Shown here piece after piece: positions 1 through 7,960 of a stretch of DNA of 33,142 nucleotides. Under the pieces are notes generated by a model, which saw nothing but the letters and a program-made list of their open reading frames with translations, was not told the DNA's origin and did not search any database. The position numbers were made by a program, and so were the translations under genes. The first letter of the stretch is position 1. Every line of letters begins with the position of its first letter. The stretch is taken from the NCBI RefSeq assembly GCF_927798175.1, contig NZ_CAKMMP010000008.1:250582-283723 (forward strand), read 5' to 3'. The DNA comes from Paenibacillus sp. JJ-223. Its GTDB lineage: Bacteria; Bacillota; Bacilli; Paenibacillales; Paenibacillaceae.

Positions 1-77
1 GGAAGAACGCCAGGCTAGGCAAAAAGAGCTGCTGGTTGCACAAACCATTGCAAACGTAGAAGCCTTGGCCGCCTGCG
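1..77. repeat. Left arm of a perfect 77-base inverted repeat, probable assembly artefact
   Basis: Bases 1-77 are the exact reverse complement of 564-640; pairing stops at base 78. The other arm is normal sbcC coding sequence. Confidence 0.95.
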
Positions 78-2052
78 CAAGCGCGGCGGCTTCGCCCTGC
101 AGCGGCGCTGCGGCGTCAGCCAGCGCCTGCGCGGCCTGGCGCAGCGCGGCGGCACGCGCCGCGAGCTCCGCCGGAGAGCCTGCGTGCGCGGGCTCCCCGG
201 CGGGCTCTTGCGCCGCTGCCGCAGGCGCGGCTTCGGCGGCGGCTGGGCCGGCCGCCGCGCCGAGCTGCGCCAGCAGGCTGCGACGCTCGTGCAGCTGCTG
301 GCGCAGCCCAAAGCGCAGCTCCTGCAGCTCCGCCTGCAGGCTGCGCAGCAGCTCGAGGTCCGCATCGCCTGCGTGCGGACCTTCTTCCGGCGGCGGCGCC
401 GGAAGCGGGTGGTGCGCGGAGCCGCACACCGGGCAAGGCTCGCCGTCGCGCAGCTCTGCCCGCAGGGCAGCGGAAAGGCGGTGCAGCTCCTGCTCACGCA
501 ATGCGCCCTGCAATTGTTCCTCCGCCCGGGCCAGCAGGCGCTGCTCAAGGCCGATATCCTGCTCGCAGGCGGCCAAGGCTTCTACGTTTGCAATGGTTTG
601 TGCAACCAGCAGCTCTTTTTGCCTAGCCTGGCGTTCTTCCTGCAAGCTCACCGTTTTCTGCTTGGCATCCGCTTGCTCCAAGGCAAGCTTGCCCGCATCC
701 GCCTCGGCTTGATGGCTCCGACGCTGTTCGTTGATCGCCTCCAGGCGATGGCGCAGCTCCAGCGCAATCTGCAGCTGCCTGCGTTCGTCAGCTTTCACCT
801 CGCTGACCTTCAAGTCCTCCTGCAGCTCTTCCCGCCGCTTGCGCCCGCGCTGCTGCAGTTCCCGTTCCTTGTCCAACTGCTGGGAAAGGGCAGACTGTTC
901 CGCTTCCCCTTGCTCCAAAAGCCGGGACAAGCGCTGCGTGTCGCTTTGCAAGCCGTCCCGCTCTTTTTGCAGTTCTTTGGCCTGTTCCAATTGTTCCAGA
1001 CGCAATACGAGCCGCGGTTCTTCCTCAGCCAGTAGGGCACGGGTCTGATCCGCACGGCTCGCCGCCTGCGCGGACAACTGCTCATGCATCGCCGCCTGTT
1101 TGCTCGCCGTCTCGGCCGCCTGCTGCCGCAGCTTGCTTGCGCTGTCGGCATCCCGCATCGCCTGCAATGCAGGCAGGATGGCCTCTGCTGCAGCCGCCAG
1201 TTTCAGCCGTTGTTCCTCCGCCTCGATTAACGGTTCCTGTGCCTTCAAGTTTTGCTGCTCTGCCTGACGTGCCTGGCGTTCAAGGCCAAGTTCACGCACT
1301 TTGCCAAGCCGCTCCGCGGCCTGCATCGATTCTTCCAACGCTTTGCGGGAAACCTCCGCTTGCTTCGTCGCGGCCTGAACGGCTTGCCCGGCTTCCTCCA
1401 ACGTCTCGCGGCTTGCATTCCCCAGCCCCTGCTGCTCAGCGGCAATGGCTCGATGCTGCACGTCGTTGTCCTTCACTCTGCGGCTAAGCTTGATGGCAAG
1501 CTGATCCCCGTATTTCTCCAGATGGAACAGCCGCTGCAGCATTTGGCGCCGCTCGCTGCCTTTCAGGGACAGAAATTCGGCGAATTTGCCCTGCGGCAGC
1601 ACGACGGCGCGAGTGAAATCATCCATCTTCAGCCCGATGACATCCTCTACGCAACGATTTACGTCGGACACCTTGTCGGCAATCACGTCCGGCTCGGCAT
1701 CTTCGAGCACTTCTATAAAACGGCTCTTCGTATTGCTCACGGTGACTTCGCCCGTCCGTTTAAACGTACGGTCCACGCGGAACCTGCGCGGTCCGTGGGC
1801 CGCAGCCAGCTCGAACTCGAACGAAACCGACAACGAATCTTCCGCATGGTTCATAATGCCCTGGGTGCCGCCTACGGCGCGTTCCACCTTGCCGTACATG
1901 GCCAGAGTAATCGCATCCAGCAAGGAGGACTTGCCGCTTCCGGTCGGTCCGAATATGCCGAACAGTCCCGTCTCCGTCAGCACCGTGAAATCGATCTCCT
2001 GCGGCTCTCGGTAGCTCTGCAGACCCGCCACTTTCAACCAAATCGGTTTCAT
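1..2052 (-). CDS. sbcC: SbcC, ATPase subunit of the SbcCD exonuclease (partial, C-terminal part missing)
   Basis: Rad50-type SMC-like ATPase that works with SbcD (Mre11-like) to cut hairpins and protein-blocked DNA ends. I read it directly from the minus strand. It starts MKPIWLKVAGLQSY with Walker A GPTGSGKS at residues 35-42. A long charged, Glu/Gln/Arg/Ala-rich coiled coil follows, then the zinc-hook CPVC at residues 540-543 (bases 424-435), then the beginning of the returning coil. The ATG overlaps the sbcD stop as ATGA, so the two are translationally coupled. SbcC is usually above 1000 residues; here only about 658 credible codons are present and Walker B and the signature motif lie outside the window. 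The frame stays open through 1-77, but those bases duplicate 564-640 in inverted orientation and encode a Ser/Cys-rich tail unlike a coiled coil, so they are probably not true sbcC. The stretch 78-560 is very GC- and Ala-rich. Confidence 0.93.
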   Translation of the reverse strand, partial: MKPIWLKVAGLQSYREPQEIDFTVLTETGLFGIFGPTGSGKSSLLDAITLAMYGKVERAVGGTQGIMNHAEDSLSVSFEFELAAAHGPRRFRVDRTFKRTGEVTVSNTKSRFIEVLEDAEPDVIADKVSDVNRCVEDVIGLKMDDFTRAVVLPQGKFAEFLSLKGSERRQMLQRLFHLEKYGDQLAIKLSRRVKDNDVQHRAIAAEQQGLGNASRETLEEAGQAVQAATKQAEVSRKALEESMQAAERLGKVRELGLERQARQAEQQNLKAQEPLIEAEEQRLKLAAAAEAILPALQAMRDADSASKLRQQAAETASKQAAMHEQLSAQAASRADQTRALLAEEEPRLVLRLEQLEQAKELQKERDGLQSDTQRLSRLLEQGEAEQSALSQQLDKERELQQRGRKRREELQEDLKVSEVKADERRQLQIALELRHRLEAINEQRRSHQAEADAGKLALEQADAKQKTVSLQEERQARQKELLVAQTIANVEALAACEQDIGLEQRLLARAEEQLQGALREQELHRLSAALRAELRDGEPCPVCGSAHHPLPAPPPEEGPHAGDADLELLRSLQAELQELRFGLRQQLHERRSLLAQLGAAAGPAAAEAAPAAAAQEPAGEPAHAGSPAELAARAAALRQAAQALADAAAPLQGEAAALAQAAKASTFAMVCATSSSFCLAWRSS
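564..640. repeat. Right arm of the 77-base inverted repeat, inside sbcC
   Basis: This arm encodes normal SbcC coiled coil (EERQARQKELLVAQ... on the minus strand), so it is the original and the copy at 1-77 is the suspect one. Confidence 0.95.
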
Positions 2053-3233
2053 CTTGCTTCGACCTCCTCACGAACGCCGGGCTCGTCCTCGTCCACGAGC
2101 TCCAAAAACAGCTGGACCAGCCGGTCCTCAGGCTGCGCCCCTCCGGTCTGCCGCTGGTAAAACTTGCGGAACAGCTCATGCACAGGCAATTCCGCGCGCT
2201 GCTCCAGCAAGCCCGCCGCCTCCATCTCCGGATATACCGGACGAATGTGAATGATGCCGTCATGCGCCCGCCGCAGCGTCTGGATCTCTTTGAGCGACAT
2301 CGCGTCGTCCAGCCATACTTCCAGATCCACAAAAGCCTGCGCATCCCTGCCCTCGTCCAGCCAGCGCTGAATTTCGGCCAACCCGCCGCGCGCTTTCCAG
2401 CGCACCAGCGGCCGTCCGCAGGACAGCAGCACTTCTTCAACTTGAGCAGGTTGTCCTGGTACGACGTCCACCATAGTGACCGACTTGCTCTGTCCCGCCT
2501 CCGAAAAGCTATATGCAAGCGGTGACCCGCTATAACGAATGATCCCGTCACCTTTCACTGCCTGGGCCCGGTGAAGATGGCCCAGCGCTGTATATTGCGC
2601 GCCAACAGCCAATGCGGACGGGTCTACGGTGTATGCACCCCCCACCTGAATCGGACGCTCCGAATCCGTCTCCACGCCGCCGAGCACGTAAATATGGCTC
2701 ATCGCCAGATTGACCGTATCCGGGCGGAAAGAAGCTGCAAGCCGCTGCATCAGCATGCCGACGCGGCGGCTGTATGCCTGGCGAAGCACGCGTTCATCGC
2801 TATCCGCGCTGAGCAATTCATTCAGTCGTGATTCGGAAGGATAAGGCAGCGCCGCAATATGCGCCGTCTCTCCGGTCCGCTTGGCATGGATGGTTACCGT
2901 CTCGGCGGTCGGCGTTCCGATCAACGTAATCCCATGCCTGTTCACCAGCGGCGTGACCGACGATACCCGCTCAGGCTGATCGTGATTGCCTGCAATGACG
3001 ATCAGCGGCCTGCCCTTTTCCGTCAGTCTGGCCGCAGCCTCATAGAACAGCTGTTCCGCAGCCGCCGGCGGATTGACGGAGTCGTACACGTCCCCTGCCA
3101 TCAGCACCGCATCGGCCTGTTGCTCGTCGGCCAACCTGACGAGCTCGTCCACAAAATCCTCCTGCTCCCGAAGTCGGCTCCGACCCTCCAGCGTTTTTCC
3201 GAAATGCCAATCTCCCGTGTGCAACATACGCAT
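2049..3233 (-). CDS. sbcD: SbcD, nuclease subunit of the SbcCD exonuclease
   Basis: Mre11-family metallophosphoesterase of 394 residues that supplies the nuclease active site to SbcC. The phosphoesterase motifs are visible in order from the N-terminus: GDWH with D8 and H10, GDVYD, then GNHD, which together bind two manganese ions. A C-terminal capping region follows. The start is MRMLHTGDWH at 3233, preceded by a GAGAGGGGATG purine-rich site. The frame extends upstream to a GTG at 3335, but that extension (Arg/Gly-rich) is unlike SbcD N-termini, which begin a few residues before GDWH. The gene follows addA after 224 bases and overlaps sbcC by four bases. That addB-addA-sbcD-sbcC run puts both major double-strand-end nucleases in one probable operon. 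Confidence 0.95.
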   Translation of the reverse strand: MRMLHTGDWHFGKTLEGRSRLREQEDFVDELVRLADEQQADAVLMAGDVYDSVNPPAAAEQLFYEAAARLTEKGRPLIVIAGNHDQPERVSSVTPLVNRHGITLIGTPTAETVTIHAKRTGETAHIAALPYPSESRLNELLSADSDERVLRQAYSRRVGMLMQRLAASFRPDTVNLAMSHIYVLGGVETDSERPIQVGGAYTVDPSALAVGAQYTALGHLHRAQAVKGDGIIRYSGSPLAYSFSEAGQSKSVTMVDVVPGQPAQVEEVLLSCGRPLVRWKARGGLAEIQRWLDEGRDAQAFVDLEVWLDDAMSLKEIQTLRRAHDGIIHIRPVYPEMEAAGLLEQRAELPVHELFRKFYQRQTGGAQPEDRLVQLFLELVDEDEPGVREEVEAR

Positions 3234-3261
3234 CGCCCGTTCATCCCCTCTCCATGGAAAC

Positions 3262-3277
3262 CCTCGCGGCCGCGAGG
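3262..3277. repeat. Perfect 16-base GC palindrome ahead of sbcD
   Basis: CCTCGCGGCCGCGAGG, centred 36 bases upstream of the sbcD start in the 224-base addA-sbcD gap. It could form a six-bp hairpin in the mRNA or be a dyad binding site. No T run follows. Confidence 0.6.
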
Positions 3278-3457
3278 AGAAAAATGCTCTGTACAAACCT
3301 GCTTTCCCCCGTACGCTTACCCTCGTCCCGTCCACCCGGGTTTCCTTTGTGTTTCTGCATTCATCTATTGCTGAGCCCTCGTGATCAAGGCACTCATACA
3401 GGCAGCCCTGCCTCTTTTATCTTTCGTGGACCGCCTCCCGCACTCGGCCGTGGTGGC

Positions 3458-6400
3458 CTATAACCGAACGGCATGCCCGCTATCAAAGAAATACAACCAT
3501 TTCCGCGAAACCTTCCGGCCCAATATATCTTCGATGGCCTGAGCATACAGGTTCAGTTGGAAGCTGTAATTCGCTACCAGCGCATCGACGCCGCCCCGAT
3601 GTTCAAGCACGCGGTCCGTCTTGTAATCGAGCAGAACCAACTCTCCGTCCACCTCATAAAGACAATCGATGATCCCCTGAACCAGCACCGTTTCTTGTTC
3701 CAGAACCGCGCTCTGTTTCGCGTCAAAGTCCACCGTTCCCTCTCCGGCGTTTGCAGTACGATCGTTCACCCACCGCGCGGGCGTAAGATTCGCCGGAAGC
3801 CCGTAAACAAACGGAATCTCCCGTTGAACACGATCGGCACGCAGCAGCTCGGAGCCGGGCTCCGTCTCGAAGAACGCCATAAGCTCCGCAACTTCAACGA
3901 CGTCCGCCTGCTGCTGGGTCAGCAATTGCCGCTGAACGAGATTGGCGACCGTTTGTTCCAGGACGGCAACGTCAATCACGGTACCATCAAACGGTACATG
4001 CTGCATCACCGTATGATACACCGTTCCTCGCTCAGCCCCTGTCAATTGCTTCTCTTCCATGAATTTCGGACGACGAAGATGAAGCTTGAACGAGGCATCT
4101 GCGGCATGGCCGCCTCCGTTATCGGCATTCCGGACCGGAACATTTCTGCGGATGTCATCGCTGTTCCTGCCATTGCGCAAATCCGGCGCCTGACCGGCGC
4201 CTTGTCGGGCGCGGACCGGTTTTCCGTCGCCCGCTTCTGCCGTCTCGTCACCCGATCCCGGGTTTTCCGTGTCCACTTGCCCTGCTTCTCCGTCAGGCTT
4301 GTATCGATTCCGCACAAACAGCTCCTCCATCACCTGCAGGGATTCGTCCCCAAGGGAGAAAAAACGGCTTTTCAGTTCGGATACGGATGTGCTCGCAGCA
4401 ACTCGCGTGGCTGCCTCATGAGCATAAGACCATGACAGCCGCCGATCCACTTCCTGCATCAGATTGCTGCTTGCCTGGTCGTCGATCTGCACTAATCCGT
4501 CTCGATCATCAGTTCGCTGCTCCGGCAGTTCCAACGCTTCCTCCGTTTCGATCCGGTCATCCATGCGCAGTCCGGGCCGCAAAGATACCGGTTGTTTCGC
4601 CGCCAAGGCAGACATCCGTTCCTCACGGATCAGCGACAACCCTTCCTGGTTCTCTTGCGCCGAACCAACCATGACCTCCTTGGATATGCGGTCAGCGTTT
4701 ACTACCGCAATGTTCCAGCGTGATTCATCTTCGGTCAGGCATGCAGCGTAAGCATCGCTTCCACCCGCAAGCTGCCGCAGCAGGGTCGCATCCGGATGAC
4801 GGACCAGCGAAGGTCCGATCCAGTCGAGATAACTTCTGCCGGCGGCGAGCAGGTAATCCGGGAGATTCAGTTCGGGACTGTCCTTGACCTGTGCCCAGGC
4901 AGCCGCTTTTTTGGCCGCGTCTTTCACCGTGCCGACCAAAATCATTTTTTCCTTCGGCCGTGTCAGTGCCACATACAGCACGCGCATCTCCTCCGCGAGG
5001 AGTTCGAAACGGGCGCGGCGGCGTATGGCCAGATTGGCCAGCGTCGGATAGGTTACCCGATTGTCGCGATCCACGAACCGCGGGCCGAATCCAAGCTCCT
5101 TGTGCATCAGAAACGGTGCGTTCAGATCCTGCTGGTTGAACATTTTGGATATGCCTGCCACGAACACGACCGGAAATTCCAACCCTTTACTTCGATGAAT
5201 GGTCATGATGCGCACCGCGTTATCCTGCTCCCCGGACGCGCTCATCGCCCCCAAATCCCCGCCATTTTCCCGAAGTCTGGACACGTATGTCAGGAAACGG
5301 AACAATCCTCGGTTCGCGGTCGCTTCTTCATATTGCCGTGCACGATCGTACAATGCCTTAAGATTGCTCTGTCTCTGCATGCCTCCGGGAAGGCCGCGCA
5401 CCCAATCCAAATATCCCGTTTCGCGGTATATACGCCAGATCAATTCGCTCAAGCTTCCTTGACGCGCTTCCCGTCTCCACTGCTGCAGCTGGCGCAAAAA
5501 ACGCGCCAGTTTTTGCCGCAACAAATCCGCTTCATCACTTTCATGCTGAACGAAATGCTCCTGATGTCCGTTGGATAGACCGGCATAGAACTGACCATCT
5601 GCATGACCCTCTGCTCCAACGAAGCTTTGATCGGGATCGTCGTTTTCCAAAACCGGTTCAGGCAGTTCAAGCTCCGCCGTCGCCGCGGTTTCCCCCAGCG
5701 CCTGTTCCAGCTCGCTCCATGCTTCGGACCATTCCACCTGAGTGGCGTCGTCTTTCCCTTTCCCCATCGAATCTGCCAAACGAATCGAAGGTTCCTCAAG
5801 ACTACCAGCAGCCATTATCACTGCATCATAGAAGGATTGTCTCTGATCGCCAAGGCGTATGAGCGCAAGTTCCTCTTCATCCAGTCCCACGATCGGGGAA
5901 CGAAGCACCGAAGCAAGCGGGATGTCCTGACGCGGATTGTCCACGATCTGCAGCAAAGATAACATCACTTCGACCTCGGTCGCCTGAAAATAACCCTTGC
6001 TCTGTTCCCCGCCAGCCGGAATGCCCTGCTGCCTGAATTCCTCGATCATGAGCGGAGCCCACATCGCCGCGGAACGAAGCAGAATGACGATATCGCCGTA
6101 ACGCGCCGGGCGCATTGTTTTGAGCGCTTTGTCGTATACCTGCAGCGCAGGTTTGTCCCCGTCACCCAAAAGCTCGCGAATCCGTCCTGCGATCGCCCGT
6201 GCTTCCAATTGGGCCGTCTCCAGCTCTGCGCTCTCCAATTCCGCGAGCGGTTGGCCTTCTCCCGTCTCGCTTTCGGCATCCGCCCAATCCGCGCCGTCGC
6301 CCTGGCGGTCGATCAGCAGCAGTTCAGGCGTGTAGGACGCCGTGCCCAGCGATTCTTCCGGAAAAGTCGCGCCATAGGCAAGCTGTGCTCGCTCGTCATA

Positions 6401-7960
6401 CGCGATTTCGGCAACACTTTCGTTCATGATTTGGCGAAACAGCATGTTCACGGCATGCACGACTTCGGAACGGCTGCGGAAATTGCGCGCAAGGTCGATC
6501 CGTTTCCCTGCCCGAAGCGGCAGCGCTTGATCTTCCCTGTCGCCCGCGTCCGTCCGATACTGTCGGTATTTGCTCAAGAACAATCCAGGCTCCGCAAGAC
6601 GGAAGCGATAGATGCTTTGCTTCACGTCCCCAACCATGAAGCGGTTCCCCGGGGCTTCCCTCGAAATCAACCGCACGATGTCTTCCTGCACCGTATTGGT
6701 ATCCTGGTATTCGTCCAGCAGCACTTCATCAAAGCGCTCCCGGTATTCAATCGCAGCATCGGAAGGCAACGCCTGGTCCGGCGTGGAATCCTCATGCCGC
6801 AAAATCTGCAAGCAGTAATGCTCCAAGTCGTTAAAATCGACCTGTCCGCGCTCCTGCTTTGCGCTGCGGTACAGCTCGGCGAACTCGCTGACCAGACGGG
6901 ACAGCTCTTGCATGAGCGGAGCAGCCTGCTGCAGCTCCTGCCAAAAGGAAAATGCGCTTCTGCCGAACAGCGAAGCTTTCAGATCCGAGACCGCTTTTTT
7001 CGCAGCCTCGCGCAATTCCTTGACCTGCTCCTGCAAATCGGGATCGGTCTGGTCCTTCTTGCACGGTTTCAGCTTGCCGAAAGCCACCGTTTGAAAAGCC
7101 TCCGGCTGGCGCTCCCATGGCACGACCTGCACCGCGGACAACAACTCTTCGACCATGGCAAGGTCTGCTTTCAATGTATCGGCGTATGGGGCCGGTCCTC
7201 CGGGCTGCAGCGCAATCGCGATCCCCTGGCGCAGCAATCCGGCTGCCCCGCTCAATGTCAGTGCCGCATCTTGCAAAATGCTTCGCACCCAAGGCGATTG
7301 TCCCAAAGCTTCCACGCTTTCGACCTGAAATGCGTCTGCCATCTGGGCAAGCCAATGCTCCGGCCAGGAATGGCTGCGCGAAAAATCGTACAGCCGCTGG
7401 ACCAGCCTGTGCATCGCATCATCGCTGCGTTCGCCGCTGAACCAGTCGACCAGTTCGCGGAACGTGCTGCCTTCCCCCTCTTGGCCATACTTTTCTTCGA
7501 ACAGCTGTTCGAGCAGCTCCTGACGCATCAGTTCCGCTTCGTTTTCGTTCAGGATGCGGAACGCTGGATTCAGCGGAATAAGCTGATAATAACGGCGAAT
7601 GACTTCCATGCAGAAGGAATGCAGCGTCGTGATCGACGCCCGCCCGAGCAGCGATAGCTGCGTGCGCAGATGCTCTTCCTCCGGATTCTGTTCCAGCGCC
7701 TGTTCCAGCGCCTCCCGAATCCGCTGCTTCATTTCGGAAGCTGCCGCCTTCGTAAACGTGGCCACGAGCAGGCGGTCGACGCTGAACCCCAGGGAAGGAT
7801 CGGCAATTTTGCGAATGATGCGTTCCACCAGCACCGCCGTTTTCCCGGACCCGGCCGCAGCCGCCACCAGAATGTCTTCCCCGCTTTGCGAAATGGCGCT
7901 CCACTGATCATCGCTCCAGAAACTTCCCTCCGGTTTGGGTATGCTTTGCAACTTCGTCAT
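3458..7960 (-). CDS. addA: AddA, helicase-nuclease subunit A
   Basis: UvrD-family helicase plus RecB-type nuclease. With AddB it resects double-strand ends and loads RecA. Helicase motifs: Walker A AAAGSGKT (34-41), LLDEYQDTN (414-422), GDVKQSIYRFR (444-454), IMTIHRSKGLEFPVVF (918-933), ALTRPKEK (998-1005). The C-terminal nuclease has a His at about 1316 and GIID...LLDYKTDR from 1429. The start MTKLQSIP at 7960 has the ribosome site GGGAGGGGAGACG and overlaps the addB stop as ATGA. At 1500 residues it is about 270 longer than B. subtilis AddA (1232). The surplus seems to lie in acidic or Gly/Asn-rich stretches around residues 720-810, 1120-1165 and 1205-1295, which look like linkers rather than domains. 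All key residues I looked for are present. Confidence 0.97.
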   Translation of the reverse strand: MTKLQSIPKPEGSFWSDDQWSAISQSGEDILVAAAAGSGKTAVLVERIIRKIADPSLGFSVDRLLVATFTKAAASEMKQRIREALEQALEQNPEEEHLRTQLSLLGRASITTLHSFCMEVIRRYYQLIPLNPAFRILNENEAELMRQELLEQLFEEKYGQEGEGSTFRELVDWFSGERSDDAMHRLVQRLYDFSRSHSWPEHWLAQMADAFQVESVEALGQSPWVRSILQDAALTLSGAAGLLRQGIAIALQPGGPAPYADTLKADLAMVEELLSAVQVVPWERQPEAFQTVAFGKLKPCKKDQTDPDLQEQVKELREAAKKAVSDLKASLFGRSAFSFWQELQQAAPLMQELSRLVSEFAELYRSAKQERGQVDFNDLEHYCLQILRHEDSTPDQALPSDAAIEYRERFDEVLLDEYQDTNTVQEDIVRLISREAPGNRFMVGDVKQSIYRFRLAEPGLFLSKYRQYRTDAGDREDQALPLRAGKRIDLARNFRSRSEVVHAVNMLFRQIMNESVAEIAYDERAQLAYGATFPEESLGTASYTPELLLIDRQGDGADWADAESETGEGQPLAELESAELETAQLEARAIAGRIRELLGDGDKPALQVYDKALKTMRPARYGDIVILLRSAAMWAPLMIEEFRQQGIPAGGEQSKGYFQATEVEVMLSLLQIVDNPRQDIPLASVLRSPIVGLDEEELALIRLGDQRQSFYDAVIMAAGSLEEPSIRLADSMGKGKDDATQVEWSEAWSELEQALGETAATAELELPEPVLENDDPDQSFVGAEGHADGQFYAGLSNGHQEHFVQHESDEADLLRQKLARFLRQLQQWRREARQGSLSELIWRIYRETGYLDWVRGLPGGMQRQSNLKALYDRARQYEEATANRGLFRFLTYVSRLRENGGDLGAMSASGEQDNAVRIMTIHRSKGLEFPVVFVAGISKMFNQQDLNAPFLMHKELGFGPRFVDRDNRVTYPTLANLAIRRRARFELLAEEMRVLYVALTRPKEKMILVGTVKDAAKKAAAWAQVKDSPELNLPDYLLAAGRSYLDWIGPSLVRHPDATLLRQLAGGSDAYAACLTEDESRWNIAVVNADRISKEVMVGSAQENQEGLSLIREERMSALAAKQPVSLRPGLRMDDRIETEEALELPEQRTDDRDGLVQIDDQASSNLMQEVDRRLSWSYAHEAATRVAASTSVSELKSRFFSLGDESLQVMEELFVRNRYKPDGEAGQVDTENPGSGDETAEAGDGKPVRARQGAGQAPDLRNGRNSDDIRRNVPVRNADNGGGHAADASFKLHLRRPKFMEEKQLTGAERGTVYHTVMQHVPFDGTVIDVAVLEQTVANLVQRQLLTQQQADVVEVAELMAFFETEPGSELLRADRVQREIPFVYGLPANLTPARWVNDRTANAGEGTVDFDAKQSAVLEQETVLVQGIIDCLYEVDGELVLLDYKTDRVLEHRGGVDALVANYSFQLNLYAQAIEDILGRKVSRKWLYFFDSGHAVRL

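Noticed and set aside
65..1035. Several long plus-strand open frames opposite sbcC
   Set aside because: They are antisense to a GC-rich coiled-coil gene, have Ser/Cys/Ala- or Leu/Gln-rich nonsense composition, and no ribosome sites.
6209..7657. 482-codon plus-strand open frame opposite addA
   Set aside because: It lies wholly antisense to well-conserved AddA motifs; its composition is that of a shadow frame.
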